From Nereida sp. MMG025 (GTDB lineage: Bacteria > Pseudomonadota > Alphaproteobacteria > Rhodobacterales > Rhodobacteraceae): a DNA stretch of 64,000 bases. The DNA lies in assembly GCF_021654165.1 (NCBI RefSeq), contig NZ_JAKFZN010000001.1:806001-870000 (forward strand), given 5' to 3'. The translations under genes and the position numbers were made by a program. Below are positions 1 through 8,960 of the stretch, piece after piece; the first letter of the stretch is position 1; every line of letters starts with the position of its first letter. A model generated the notes under the pieces. That model did no database searches, was not told the origin of the DNA, and saw only the letters and a list, made by a program, of their open reading frames with translations.

Positions 1-645
<645 letters not shown>

Positions 646-654
646 AGGGTCGAT

Positions 655-1065
655 ATGAGCGCTGAGCTTCCAGAGTATTACTTTCGGGTCCGTGAAAACG
701 GTGCGCTTGTCTTTCGGGTCGATACCGAAAACCGCCAGCGCCGCATCGAAATGGACCCGATCGCTGTGGTCAACATCCGCAACGGTGAGGTAAAGCCCCA
801 AGGCGATCGCATCCTGTCGCAAGAAGATCTGGCACGCATCGAAAACTGGATGGCAGACCGCACGGCCCTTCTGGCGCAGCGCGACATCGACGATATCCAC
901 CGCGCGGTGGATTACCTGAACATCACAACCCAATGGGTGCAGTCCAAAGCCAGTGACGACCAGCTGGAGGATGTGACCGATGCACTGCTCATGGCCATGC
1001 ACGATCTGCGCAGCGTCTTGGTGCGTAAAAAAGCCGACAGGCTAATGGGAAAATCCAAGGGCTGA
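655..1065 (+). CDS. Conserved hypothetical protein, 136 aa
   Basis: A small soluble protein with no signal peptide or membrane segment. The N-terminal half is beta-rich with charged residues (YYFRVRENGALVFRVD), followed by a helical region containing NWMADR and repeated acidic-leucine stretches. I do not recognise a named domain, but the regular codon use and the close spacing to the aminotransferase (9 bases) make it a real gene. The ATG at 655 follows an AGGGTCG-like ribosome site. It ends five bases before the convergent MATE gene. The sequence looks like one of the small lineage-conserved Rhodobacteraceae proteins; no function is proposed. Confidence 0.75.
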   Translation: MSAELPEYYFRVRENGALVFRVDTENRQRRIEMDPIAVVNIRNGEVKPQGDRILSQEDLARIENWMADRTALLAQRDIDDIHRAVDYLNITTQWVQSKASDDQLEDVTDALLMAMHDLRSVLVRKKADRLMGKSKG

Positions 1066-1070
1066 GACGC

Positions 1071-2429
1071 CTACGTGCCCGCCACCTGCACCACATACCG
1101 CGCCGCCCCGCGCCCCCAGAACCGCGTCAGCAGCAAGACCGCTGCGGCCAGCAGGCCCACAACCAATCCAAGCCAGACCCCAACAGCCCCAAGCCCAAGG
1201 GTAAACGCCAGCAGATAAGACGCAGGCAACCCCAGGCCCCAATAGCTGACCGCCGCCATCCACATCGGCGCGCGCGTGTCCTGCACACCGCGCAGCAACC
1301 CAAGGGCAATCACCTGCAACCCGTCTGCAAACTGAAACAGCGCCGCCATATAGATCAGCGTGATGCCGATGGGCAGGATCGCATCGCGCATCGGATCATT
1401 GGGGTCCAAAAACAATCCCACCAAAGCACCTGGCACCGCGATAAACACCGCCACCGCCATGACCGACACACCAAGCGACGTGCCAATGGCAACCTTGCCC
1501 CCAAGCGCCAGACCGTCTGCATCACGCCGCCCCAGGGCGCGGCCCGCCCGCACTGTCGTTGCCTGACTAAGGCCCAGATGGATCATAAAGGTCGCCGTCG
1601 CCACCTGTAGCGCAATGCCGTGGGCCGCCAGCGGCAAGGTGCCAAGCCAGCCCATCAACACGGCCGAGGCCGTAAACAATCCTGTTTCGGCCAGATTGGT
1701 CAGGGCAATCGGCCAGCCCAGTTGAAAAATATGCGCAAACGCCTGCGTATCCCTGCGCCAGATATTTTGGAACAACGCATGCTCGGGCATCACCTTTTGT
1801 GCATACCACGCAAAGAACACCAGCAGGCCAAACTGGATGATCCCACTGGCCAGCGCCGCACCGCGCACCCCCATTTCGGGCGCGCCGAAATTGCCAAAGA
1901 TCAAGGCGTAATTCAGCCCGATGTTGACCACCGCTGCGGCCAGCGTGGCCCACAAGATCGGTTGCGTGCGTTCCATCGCCGCCAGATAGGCGGTCAGTGT
2001 GCGCACCAGCAGCGCAGGAAATATCCCCCACCCTGCAATGCGCAGATAATCCTGCGCCAATGCGGCCACCTGCGGCTCTTGCCCAATCGCAATCAGCCAT
2101 CCTTCCGACCACCAAAGCGGTCCCATGATCGCCGCGCCAAACAGCACCGACAACCACAAACCCATACGTGTGGTGCGTCTGATTTGGGTATCGTCACCCT
2201 GCTCGGCCGCCGCTGCCACCACAGGCGTCACGGCCATCGAAAATCCCGACCCGATGATCACCAGCGTCATAAAGAAACTGCCGGCGATGGTCACACCGGC
2301 CAAGGCCTCAACCGAATACCAGCCAAGCATGATCGTATCGGTCAGACCCAGAACAAAGCTGGCCAACAGGCTGCCGACCAGCGGCAGGCCCAGTTTCAAA
2401 AGGGCCGTGAAATGATCTGTCGCACGCAT
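1071..2429 (-). CDS. MATE family efflux transporter
   Basis: A 452-residue polytopic inner-membrane protein of the MATE (NorM/DinF) type, exporting organic cations or drugs in exchange for Na+ or H+. Twelve hydrophobic segments can be followed. Family-typical stretches include the N-terminal LGLPLVGSLLASFVLGLTDT motif and the mid-protein LGWPIALTNLAETGLF repeat that starts the second six-helix half. Length is normal for the family. The start codon lacks a clear Shine-Dalgarno sequence, but no better start exists downstream without losing helix 1. It is convergent with the upstream pair and downstream of ppk2 on the same strand, separated by a short palindrome at 2453-2470. Substrate unknown. 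Confidence 0.9.
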   Translation of the reverse strand: MRATDHFTALLKLGLPLVGSLLASFVLGLTDTIMLGWYSVEALAGVTIAGSFFMTLVIIGSGFSMAVTPVVAAAAEQGDDTQIRRTTRMGLWLSVLFGAAIMGPLWWSEGWLIAIGQEPQVAALAQDYLRIAGWGIFPALLVRTLTAYLAAMERTQPILWATLAAAVVNIGLNYALIFGNFGAPEMGVRGAALASGIIQFGLLVFFAWYAQKVMPEHALFQNIWRRDTQAFAHIFQLGWPIALTNLAETGLFTASAVLMGWLGTLPLAAHGIALQVATATFMIHLGLSQATTVRAGRALGRRDADGLALGGKVAIGTSLGVSVMAVAVFIAVPGALVGLFLDPNDPMRDAILPIGITLIYMAALFQFADGLQVIALGLLRGVQDTRAPMWMAAVSYWGLGLPASYLLAFTLGLGAVGVWLGLVVGLLAAAVLLLTRFWGRGAARYVVQVAGT

Positions 2430-2452
2430 GGCTATGCAATGGCGGAATGTAA

Positions 2453-2470
2453 GGTGGATTTCAATCCACC
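2453..2470. repeat. Dispersed palindrome, copy 1
   Basis: GGTGGATT-TC-AATCCACC is a perfect 8-bp inverted repeat lying in the 47-base gap between the MATE and ppk2 genes. It is preceded by GTAA, so it shares the core of two other palindromes in this window, at 6797-6822 and 12022-12043. There is no T-run, so a simple terminator is unlikely. I read it as a small REP-like intergenic element. Confidence 0.5.
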
Positions 2471-2476
2471 ATGCGT

Positions 2477-3346
2477 TCAGGTCCGTCGCGCGTCAGGGTG
2501 CATGGCACGGCCCAAAATCTGATCGGAGTTGTGGATCACATGATCGGCCCCGCATACGATCAGCGGGTCCGCCGCCGTGATCAGATCCGTGTCCTTGTCG
2601 GGATAGTCAAGCGAGTTCAAAAAATGCATCATGCAATTCAGGCGGGCGCGTTTTTTGTCGTTTGATTTGATCACCGTCCACGGCGCGTCTGCGGTGTCTG
2701 TATAAAAGAACATCGCCTCTTTCGCCTCGGTGTAATCATCCCATTTGTTCAGCGATGCCTTGTCGATCGGCGACAGTTTCCAGCGTTTCAACGGATCATC
2801 GGCGCGGCTGTCAAAGCGTGCTTTCTGCTCGTCCTGCGTGACCGAAAACCAGTATTTATACAGCCTGATACCCGAACGCGTCAGCATCTGCTCAAACACC
2901 GGCGTCTGGCGCATAAACTCCAGATATTCGGTGGGCTCACAAAAGCCCATCACCCGCTCGACACCCGCGCGGTTATACCAGCTGCGGTCATAGAGAACCA
3001 TCTCGCCACGTGTGGGCAAGTGATTGACATAGCGTTGGAAATACCACTGACCGCGTTCTTCGTCGGTGGGTTTGTTCAGTGCCACAACCCGTGCGGCCCG
3101 TGGATTAAGATGCTCGGTAAACCGTTTGATCGTGCCACCCTTGCCAGCCGCATCGCGCCCCTCAAAGAGCAACACAAACTTCTGGCCCGTGTCCTGCGCC
3201 CACAGCTGAACCTTCAAAAGCTCGGCCTGCAATTTGGCCTTTTGCGCCTCATATATCTTTTTGGACAGCTTGGTTTTGTATGGGTATTCACCCGCCTCAA
3301 AGCGTTTCAATTCCACGCTGTTGGCTGGTTCGATCTGATTGGTCAT
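2477..3346 (-). CDS. ppk2: Polyphosphate kinase 2 (PPK2 family)
   Basis: This enzyme transfers phosphate between inorganic polyphosphate and nucleoside diphosphates in the cytosol; PPK2 enzymes often favour making NTP from polyphosphate. The 289-residue protein shows the Walker A-like GRDAAGKGGTIKRF, the Walker B-like DRSWYNRAGVERVMGF, and the lid-module segment SGIRLYKYWFSVTQDEQKAR, all diagnostic of the one-domain class I PPK2 group. I chose the ATG at 3346 rather than the in-frame ATG at 3367 because GGGAGAG sits about 7 bases upstream of it. It is transcribed divergently from parE. PPK1 and PPX are encoded separately at 16.6-20.5 kb, so the organism has both polyphosphate kinase types. 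Confidence 0.93.
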   Translation of the reverse strand: MTNQIEPANSVELKRFEAGEYPYKTKLSKKIYEAQKAKLQAELLKVQLWAQDTGQKFVLLFEGRDAAGKGGTIKRFTEHLNPRAARVVALNKPTDEERGQWYFQRYVNHLPTRGEMVLYDRSWYNRAGVERVMGFCEPTEYLEFMRQTPVFEQMLTRSGIRLYKYWFSVTQDEQKARFDSRADDPLKRWKLSPIDKASLNKWDDYTEAKEAMFFYTDTADAPWTVIKSNDKKRARLNCMMHFLNSLDYPDKDTDLITAADPLIVCGADHVIHNSDQILGRAMHPDARRT

Positions 3347-3494
3347 GCGCCATCTCTCCCGTTTCATGTTGGCTCTTGCCTTTGGCTTAGCGCATTGTGG
3401 CAGGCTGCGCTTTGACCTCCCTCAAATCCTGCTTCCCCCCTCGTGAGCCGCGTGGCATACTGCGTCAAACACCAAGAAAAGAAGCAGCACGCCC
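3347..3494. other. Divergent ppk2/parE intergenic region
   Basis: 148 bases separate the start codons of ppk2 (minus) and parE (plus) and must hold both promoters. I see TTGACC near 3408 and the reverse complement of a TTGACG on the other strand, but no convincing -10 at the right distance for either. No hairpin or small gene was recognised. Confidence 0.4.
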
Positions 3495-5453
3495 ATGTCC
3501 AACGACCTTTTGTCAGGCACACCCAAAGCCGATGACTACGATGCCTCCTCCATTCAGGTGCTTGAGGATATGGAACACGTCCGCCTGCGCCCCGGCATGT
3601 ATATCGGGGGCAAGGACGAACGCGCGCTGCACCACATGGTCGCCGAGATCATCGACAATTCGATGGACGAAGCCGTCGCAGGCCACGCCACATGGATCGA
3701 GGTCGAGCTGCACGAGAACGGCCATGTCTCGGTGCGCGACAACGGGCGCGGCATCCCCACGGGGCCCCACCCCAAAGACCCCGCCAAATCCGCGCTGGAA
3801 ATCATCTTCTGCACTCTGAACGCAGGCGGCAAATTCTCGGGCGACAGCTATGAAACATCAGGCGGCCTGCACGGCGTCGGCTCCTCCGTGGTCAACGCGC
3901 TCTCCGATCACCTGCGTGTCGAAGTGGCCCGAAACAAAGAACTCTTCGCCATGGAATTCAGCCGCGGCGTGCCACAGGCCCCACTGGCCAAAATCGGCGC
4001 GGCCCCCAACCGGCGCGGCACCGCTGTCACCTTCCACCCCGACGCCGACATCTTCGGCGCGCTCAAACTCAAACCCTCCCGCCTGTTCAAAATGGCCCGC
4101 TCCAAGGCCTACCTCTTCTCGGGCGTCGAAATCCGCTGGAAAACCGCGATCAACGATGGCGACACCCCGCTAGAGGCCAAATTCCACTTCCCGGGCGGGC
4201 TCTCGGACTACCTGACCGAAACCATGGCAGGGGCCACCACCTACGCCGAGCAGCCCTTTGCTGGCACCGTTTCATTCGACAAGTTCAACGCACCGGGCAA
4301 GGTCGAATGGGCGATCAACTGGACGCCTGCCCGCGACGGCTTCATCCAGTCCTACTGCAACACCGTGCCGACCCCAGAAGGCGGCACCCACGAGGCAGGC
4401 TTCTGGGCCGCGATCCTCAAAGGCATCAAGGCCTACGGCGAGTTGGTGAACAACAAAAAAGCCGCCACCATCACCCGCGAAGACCTGACGACAGGCGCAG
4501 GCGCGCTGGTGTCGTGCTTTATCCGCGAGCCTGAATTCGTGGGCCAAACCAAAGACCGCCTCGCCACGGTCGAAGCCCAACGCATGGTCGAAAACTCCGT
4601 GCGCGACCACTTCGACAACTGGCTGGCCGCCGACACCAAATCCGCAGGGGCCATACTCGATTTTCTGGTGCTACGCGCCGAAGAACGCTTGCGCCGCCGT
4701 CAGGAAAAAGAAACCGCCCGCAAATCGGCCACCAAGAAACTGCGCCTGCCAGGCAAGCTGGTCGATTGCAGCGCCACCAACCGCGAAGGCACCGAGCTTT
4801 TCATCGTCGAAGGCGACAGCGCGGGCGGCTCGGCCAAAATGGCCCGCGACCGCAAGACCCAGGCGCTCCTGCCCCTGCGCGGCAAAATCCTCAACGTGCT
4901 TGGGGCGGCCTCGTCCAAACTGGGCAGCAACGCGGAAATCAGCGATCTGACCCAAGCCCTTGGCGTGGGGCTCGGCACCAAATTCAACGTCGATGACCTG
5001 CGCTATGACAAGATCATCATCATGACCGACGCTGACGTCGACGGCGCCCATATCGCGGCGCTTTTGATGACGTTCTTCTTCACCCAGATGCGGCCCATGA
5101 TCGACACAGGCCACCTCTATCTGGCCTGCCCGCCGCTCTTTCGCCTGACCCAAGGGGCCAAACGCGTCTACTGTCTGGACGAGGCCGAACGCGACATGTG
5201 GCTGGAAAAAGGGCTTGGCGGCAAAGGCAAAATCGATGTCTCGCGCTTCAAGGGTCTGGGGGAAATGGACGCGAAGGATTTGAAAGACACAACGATGAAT
5301 CCGGCCACCCGCAAACTGATCCGCGTGACCGTGGACGAGGACCTTCCGGGCGAAACAGGCGATCTGGTGGAGCGCCTCATGGGCAAAAAGCCCGAAAAAC
5401 GGTTCGAGTATATTCAGGCGAACGCGCAGTTCGTTGAGGAGTTGGATGTTTGA
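3495..5453 (+). CDS. parE: DNA topoisomerase IV subunit B
   Basis: ATPase subunit of topoisomerase IV, which with ParC separates linked daughter chromosomes. The 652-residue protein has a GHKL ATPase domain with EIIDNSMDEA at residues 51-60, DNGRGIP at 82-88 and a GGLHGVGSSVVNAL lid motif. It also has the transducer domain, a TOPRIM domain with VEGDSAGG near residue 436 and DADVDGAH near 510, and the C-terminal FKGLGEM segment. Length is that of ParE rather than the larger proteobacterial GyrB with its insert. Assignment as ParE rather than GyrB rests on the length and on LTTGAGALVSCFIREPEF, and is firm but not absolute. The gene is strongly C-rich at wobble positions, unlike the AT-rich gene that follows. 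Confidence 0.93.
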   Translation: MSNDLLSGTPKADDYDASSIQVLEDMEHVRLRPGMYIGGKDERALHHMVAEIIDNSMDEAVAGHATWIEVELHENGHVSVRDNGRGIPTGPHPKDPAKSALEIIFCTLNAGGKFSGDSYETSGGLHGVGSSVVNALSDHLRVEVARNKELFAMEFSRGVPQAPLAKIGAAPNRRGTAVTFHPDADIFGALKLKPSRLFKMARSKAYLFSGVEIRWKTAINDGDTPLEAKFHFPGGLSDYLTETMAGATTYAEQPFAGTVSFDKFNAPGKVEWAINWTPARDGFIQSYCNTVPTPEGGTHEAGFWAAILKGIKAYGELVNNKKAATITREDLTTGAGALVSCFIREPEFVGQTKDRLATVEAQRMVENSVRDHFDNWLAADTKSAGAILDFLVLRAEERLRRRQEKETARKSATKKLRLPGKLVDCSATNREGTELFIVEGDSAGGSAKMARDRKTQALLPLRGKILNVLGAASSKLGSNAEISDLTQALGVGLGTKFNVDDLRYDKIIIMTDADVDGAHIAALLMTFFFTQMRPMIDTGHLYLACPPLFRLTQGAKRVYCLDEAERDMWLEKGLGGKGKIDVSRFKGLGEMDAKDLKDTTMNPATRKLIRVTVDEDLPGETGDLVERLMGKKPEKRFEYIQANAQFVEELDV

Positions 5454-5462
5454 ACATTTTGT

Positions 5463-6113
5463 TCAAATCTTCGGGAACAACCATCCTTTAAACGTCCACT
5501 TTTTAAATTTTAGACTACGCTCGCGATAATCAATATCACAATTTGCAAAGCCAATTGTTAAACCCATAACTAAAGACGCATCTCGCTCCGCGTTGTGTGT
5601 TGTACTTTGAACAAATGGCGCTGCGATGCCCGAATACTCAAAAGCTTCCATTAGTTTGGGATATTTCACATGCCGCCTAGCAAAGAAAGAAGCTCTCTTT
5701 TGAGCCTCCTTCATTGTGCAAAGTCTTTCATTATCATGGAGTGGACGACAACCAGATCGCTGAAAAGCTGCGTCAAGAAAACCTCCATCAAATTCGATAT
5801 TGTGCGCCACGATCGGTGCATCACCGATGAAGTCTCGGATTTTCAAGGATTTTTCCTCAAAGACTGGCTCATCTTTAAGCATTTCCAATGAAAAGCCGTG
5901 AATTGCTTCTGCTTCGCTGGAAATTTCCATTTGAGGATTGAATTTATACGACTGTGTTTCCGCTGTAATTTCGAGACTTTCACCACGTCTTAAATCCAAT
6001 TTGGGTACAACGATTTTATGAAGTGCAAGCGAAACAATTCTATCTTTAATAGGATTTAGTCCTGTAGTTTCACAGTCCAATATCACCGCTTCTCTAAGAT
6101 CCCAAAACTTCAA
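5463..6113 (-). CDS. DEDDh-type 3'-5' exonuclease (DnaQ/RNase T fold)
   Basis: A stand-alone 216-residue exonuclease domain. The acidic catalytic motifs are visible: ILDCETTGL (ExoI, DxE) near residue 11, VAHNIEFDGGFLD (ExoII) near residue 100, and HNAERDASLV (ExoIII, HxxxxD) near residue 170, giving a complete DEDDh set. The IHGFS segment before ExoII is also typical of the DnaQ group. No polymerase, helicase or BRCT domain is attached. The gene is clearly AT-richer than both flanks, with codons such as TTT, AAA and ATT frequent, and is convergent with parE (9 bases between stops). It is followed upstream by a long stretch without genes. I infer recent acquisition. Role could be proofreading-like, repair or defence; nothing nearby decides. 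Confidence 0.85.
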   Translation of the reverse strand: MKFWDLREAVILDCETTGLNPIKDRIVSLALHKIVVPKLDLRRGESLEITAETQSYKFNPQMEISSEAEAIHGFSLEMLKDEPVFEEKSLKIRDFIGDAPIVAHNIEFDGGFLDAAFQRSGCRPLHDNERLCTMKEAQKRASFFARRHVKYPKLMEAFEYSGIAAPFVQSTTHNAERDASLVMGLTIGFANCDIDYRERSLKFKKWTFKGWLFPKI

Positions 6114-6446
6114 ATTTCATGTCCTCGATGGTTTGATTTCTTACTGAATCTAACTTTTTAAATCATTTAGCGCACAAAGAAATAGTTGCGCGACTTGGTC
6201 ATATTGCGTGCGTATCAAAGATGCTCGGTTAGTTCACAACTGATCTCACTCCACCAAATTCATAAATTCATCGTCATGATAGGCTTGAAAATATGCAATG
6301 CGTCGTGTGTGAACACCTTAGCCTGCCAGACCAGAAGTTGCAGATCTGACATTTTTGCGAAGCTTTGTCTATTAAGCCTCAATGCTCTTGAAACCCTCGC
6401 GCGACTGAAAGCGAGAACTAGCGCCCGCACCCGAGGGTGGGCGTGA

Positions 6447-6497
6447 AGCGCCCTCCCATGGGGGAGGGTCGGGCGCTGCCAAATCTACGATTTGGCA
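6447..6497. repeat. Two adjacent hairpins in the gene-poor stretch
   Basis: The first stem pairs AGCGCCC (6447-6453) with GGGCGCT (6471-6477), with an inner TCCC/GGGA. The second pairs TGCCAAATC with GATTTGGCA over a 3-base loop (6477-6497) and is perfect. The two share one base at the boundary. Neither is followed by a T-run, so termination is not the obvious role. They may be the end of a decayed element or a structured RNA. Confidence 0.45.
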
Positions 6498-6796
6498 TGA
6501 ACATCAGAAAGGCCTGCAAGGCACCATCCTTGCGATCCATCCATCCACGTAAAAGAACGACCGTCGTAATCAGCAAGGCACTGCCGACAGATAGCTGCTT
6601 GGAAACACCGAGAGGTCGGGTGCTCCCTCCACAGGCGGTGGCAACTACAGCGATTGAACAACGTCAAAACGCGACATCATACGCAGCGATGCGCCACGGC
6701 TCGCTTTGCCAAACGCACCACCCATCAATACCGCGCCCCGATCAGCACCGCCATGTTTCGAAAAATCGCCGCCACTGGGTCGCCCCTTCCCTGCCC

Positions 6797-6822
6797 GTAA
6801 GGTGGATTTCAATCAACCTTAC
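6797..6822. repeat. Dispersed palindrome, copy 2
   Basis: A 26-base near-perfect palindrome beginning GTAAGGTGGATT and ending AATCAACCTTAC, with one mismatch and a TC centre. The left arm matches copy 1 at 2447-2460 exactly. It lies in an intergenic stretch about 140 bases before the DUF606 gene. Confidence 0.5.
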
Positions 6823-6960
6823 CCAAATACCTGACCAATTTAGTCGTCATACGCATTGCCATACCGTGAGCATACGCTAGGCCATACATGTTGTGGCAAA
6901 AGCCCCCTTGCGCTGCATATCGGGCTCGCCACAGCATCTTGTGGGTGCTAGCCTTTGCGG

Positions 6961-7404
6961 ATGGCTCCCTCTTTTTCCGCCCTCACCATGCTCGCCGCAG
7001 GCATCGCCGTCCCCGTTCTGGCCGCTTTGAACGCGGCGCTCGGGCGGCATATCTCGGCGCCCGCAGCAGCCTCGGTCGCGCTCTTTACCATTGCGCTTTT
7101 CACCACTGTGATCGCCATTTTAGTGACCCGTCAGACGGGCGCGCTGACACAGCTTGCCACAGCGCCCAAGGGGCTGCTCTTTGCAGGTGTGCTCATCGCG
7201 TTTTATGTTCTGTCGATCACCTACATCGCCCCCACATTCGGTGTGGGCAATGCGGTTTTTTTCGTTTTATTAGGGCAACTTATCAGTGCCGCGGCCATCG
7301 ACCACTTTGCACTGTTTGGTGCGCAGCACACCCCGCTGACACTCACACGCGCAGCGGGGATTGCTTGCATGGCCCTGGGCGTTTTCCTGACCCAAAAGGC
7401 CTAG
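6961..7404 (+). CDS. DMT superfamily inner-membrane protein (DUF606/YdcZ-like)
   Basis: A 147-residue protein with about five hydrophobic helices: LAAGIAVPVLAALNAALG, VALFTIALFTTVIAILV, LLFAGVLIAFYVLSITYIAP, AVFFVLLGQLISAA and IACMALGVFL. The GNAVFFVLLGQLISA segment is the hallmark of the DUF606 half-size DMT proteins, which are thought to be transporters acting as dimers, often with an unknown substrate. I placed the start at the ATG at 6961; an in-frame ATG lies six bases upstream at 6955. It ends overlapping by four bases with the convergent gene at 7401-7688. Confidence 0.8.
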   Translation: MAPSFSALTMLAAGIAVPVLAALNAALGRHISAPAAASVALFTIALFTTVIAILVTRQTGALTQLATAPKGLLFAGVLIAFYVLSITYIAPTFGVGNAVFFVLLGQLISAAAIDHFALFGAQHTPLTLTRAAGIACMALGVFLTQKA

Positions 7405-7688
7405 TAATCGCCGTAGGGCGAGTTCTGCACGATGTAAGCCGCGCAGCCCCGTTTGCCTGTGGCCACCAGATACCAAACCGTCTCGCCAGGCCGTCCCGCG
7501 CGGCTGTATTGGCAGCCATTGGGATGCACCCAGCGCTGGCCCGAAAATCCCGACGGCGGCATCACAGCACTGCCCACCCGCGTCGGCTTCGTGCTGCGGT
7601 CGTTCTCCAAAGACAAAAACGCCTCCCCCCGCCCCGCCGCGCCCATAACCGACACTGCGACCACGCCTGAAATCATCCAATTCTTCAT
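7401..7688 (-). CDS. Small secreted protein of unknown function, 95 aa
   Basis: The N-terminus MKNWMISGVVAVSVMGAAGRGEA is a typical Sec signal peptide with probable cleavage after GEA, leaving about 72 residues. The mature part contains two cysteines (NGCQYS and RGCAAY) that could form a disulfide, and a Gly/Trp-rich middle (SGQRWVHPNG, ETVWYLVATG). I do not recognise the family. The start is the second of two consecutive ATG codons (7691 and 7688), both preceded by AGGAG at 4 and 7 bases. The AT-rich region upstream (7716-7860) probably holds its promoter. It is convergent with the DUF606 gene. Confidence 0.65.
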   Translation of the reverse strand: MKNWMISGVVAVSVMGAAGRGEAFLSLENDRSTKPTRVGSAVMPPSGFSGQRWVHPNGCQYSRAGRPGETVWYLVATGKRGCAAYIVQNSPYGDY

Positions 7689-7691
7689 CAT

Positions 7692-7859
7692 TCTGCTCCT
7701 GATTAAAGCCCCCAAATTGTGGGTTTAATCAGCACGATATGTGACGATTGGTGAAACGAATGATCCAAAAAATTCGACTTAAAATTTGATGGTTAACTAT
7801 ATTTTCAAGCGCAAACCGTTGTCGTGGCTGTGCTTTCTTTTCATTGTGCAAAGCGCCCC
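7692..7859. promoter_or_regulatory. AT-rich upstream region of the small secreted protein gene
   Basis: 168 bases between the small secreted protein and the Ldh-family gene, both on the minus strand. It is markedly AT-rich from 7740 to 7820 (runs such as ATTCGACTTAAAATTTGATG), as expected of a promoter for the minus-strand gene. No clear -35/-10 pair, operator or small gene was identified. Confidence 0.35.
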
Positions 7860-8849
7860 TTAACCAGCCTTTTTCAGGGCAAGCTCTGTCACCAGCGCCC
7901 AAAGCGCGTCGGGCACATCAACCTGCGCCATTTCTTTGCGGTGGGCTCCTGGGATTCGCGCACCATCTTGGGCCGCGACGGCCTGGGCCACCCGCGCAAA
8001 GCGTGCGCCGAAATCGGGTGAGGTTGCGGGATCAATCAAGATGTAGAACTGGCCCAAACCATGCGGCGGGCCATCGGGCAGCTTGAGGCCCGAAACATCC
8101 AAGGAATTGACCGACCCTGTCATGCCAGCAGCCAATAGTTCGACCATCAGACCAAGCCCCCACCCTTTGTAGCCCCCTGCAGAGACCAGCGCCCCGCGCA
8201 GGGCGGCTTCGGGCTCCGTGGTGGGCTCACCGTTCTCATCGACGGCCCAACCAAGCGGGATTGTCTGACCTGCGGCCTTGGCCATCGTGATCTTGCCCAA
8301 TGCAACCGCGGAGGTTGAAAAGTCGAAATGCATCGCAAGCCCACCTGCCGCGTCGGGCACCGACATGGCAAAAGGGTTGGTGCCGATCACCGCTTTATTG
8401 CCGCCGGGCGGGGCCACCACGGGTGATGCATTGGTGGCGCCAATCCCGATGATCCCTTGGCCTGCGATTTGTTCAGTGAAAAAACCGAGCGATGTGCAGG
8501 TATGCGCATTGCCCACGGCCAGTGTCGCTACGCCATTGGTGCGGCACGCTTCGACCGCCGCCTGCAGACCCGCGGCAAACGCAGGCTGCGCGAACCCGAA
8601 ACGCGCATCGACCTTCACGGTTGCCGGGCGCGGCAACTGAACGTCAGGCGTAACCGTGCCAGACACCCGCCCAGAGACCAGCTGTATGCAGTAACTTTCC
8701 AGATAATACAGACCGCAAATCACATTGCCCAGGCTTTCCGCCCGGGCAACCGCGCGGGCCACATGCTTTGCAATTTCGGGCGTGGCACCATGGGCTTTCA
8801 AGGCCTCAAGGCTGGTCTGTTCGATCTGGGAAATAGAGATAGTGGGCAT
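7860..8849 (-). CDS. Ldh family (malate/L-lactate dehydrogenase type) NAD(P)H-dependent oxidoreductase
   Basis: A 329-residue protein of the type 2 malate/lactate dehydrogenase family, which also includes ureidoglycolate, 3-dehydro-L-gulonate, sulfolactate and delta-1-piperideine-2-carboxylate dehydrogenases. Family features seen: GNAHTCTSLGFFTEQIA with the active-site region, the nucleotide-binding IGIGATNASPVVAPPGG followed by IGTNPFAMSVP, DFSTSAVALGKI, and GGYKGWGLGLMVELLAAGMTG near residue 240. Length is typical. It reduces 2-oxo acids or cyclic imines with NAD(P)H in the cytosol. The exact substrate cannot be read from sequence; piperideine/pyrroline-2-carboxylate reduction is one possibility. 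It stands alone, separated from the upstream gene by a terminator. Confidence 0.85.
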   Translation of the reverse strand: MPTISISQIEQTSLEALKAHGATPEIAKHVARAVARAESLGNVICGLYYLESYCIQLVSGRVSGTVTPDVQLPRPATVKVDARFGFAQPAFAAGLQAAVEACRTNGVATLAVGNAHTCTSLGFFTEQIAGQGIIGIGATNASPVVAPPGGNKAVIGTNPFAMSVPDAAGGLAMHFDFSTSAVALGKITMAKAAGQTIPLGWAVDENGEPTTEPEAALRGALVSAGGYKGWGLGLMVELLAAGMTGSVNSLDVSGLKLPDGPPHGLGQFYILIDPATSPDFGARFARVAQAVAAQDGARIPGAHRKEMAQVDVPDALWALVTELALKKAG

Positions 8850-8910
8850 CTGGCATGGTCCTCTTTTATCACCCTCGCAGGTGGCCAGAGGCTGCGCAAA
8901 AAGACAAGCA

Positions 8911-8939
8911 AAAAGCCCCGCAGTGTCCTGCAGGGCTTT
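8911..8939 (-). terminator. Rho-independent terminator after the RTX-like gene
   Basis: On the minus strand a stem of AAAGCCC..GCAG with CTGC..GGGCTTT is followed by TTTTTGCTTGTC. It lies just downstream of the stop codon of the gene at 8961-9863 and upstream of the Ldh-family gene. Confidence 0.8.
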
Positions 8940-8960
8940 GAGCGGTTTTACAAAGTGTGC

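Larger units (their letters stand above)
6114..6960. other. Long gene-poor stretch beside the exonuclease
   Basis: About 850 bases without a convincing gene. The left 200 bases are AT-rich and probably carry the exonuclease promoter. The middle contains two adjacent hairpins, an AGCGCCC/GGGCGCT stem at 6447-6477 and a TGCCAAATC/GATTTGGCA stem at 6477-6497. The right part contains a palindrome at 6797-6822. Open frames of 60-147 codons exist on both strands but have no recognisable motifs, no good ribosome sites and irregular composition. It may be decayed mobile or accessory DNA. Confidence 0.45.

Noticed and set aside
6437-6880. 147-codon plus-strand frame in the gene-free stretch, and a 60-codon minus frame at 6485-6667
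   Set aside because: No domain, no ribosome site, and odd composition with many Arg, His and Pro. I regard them as chance frames or decayed sequence.
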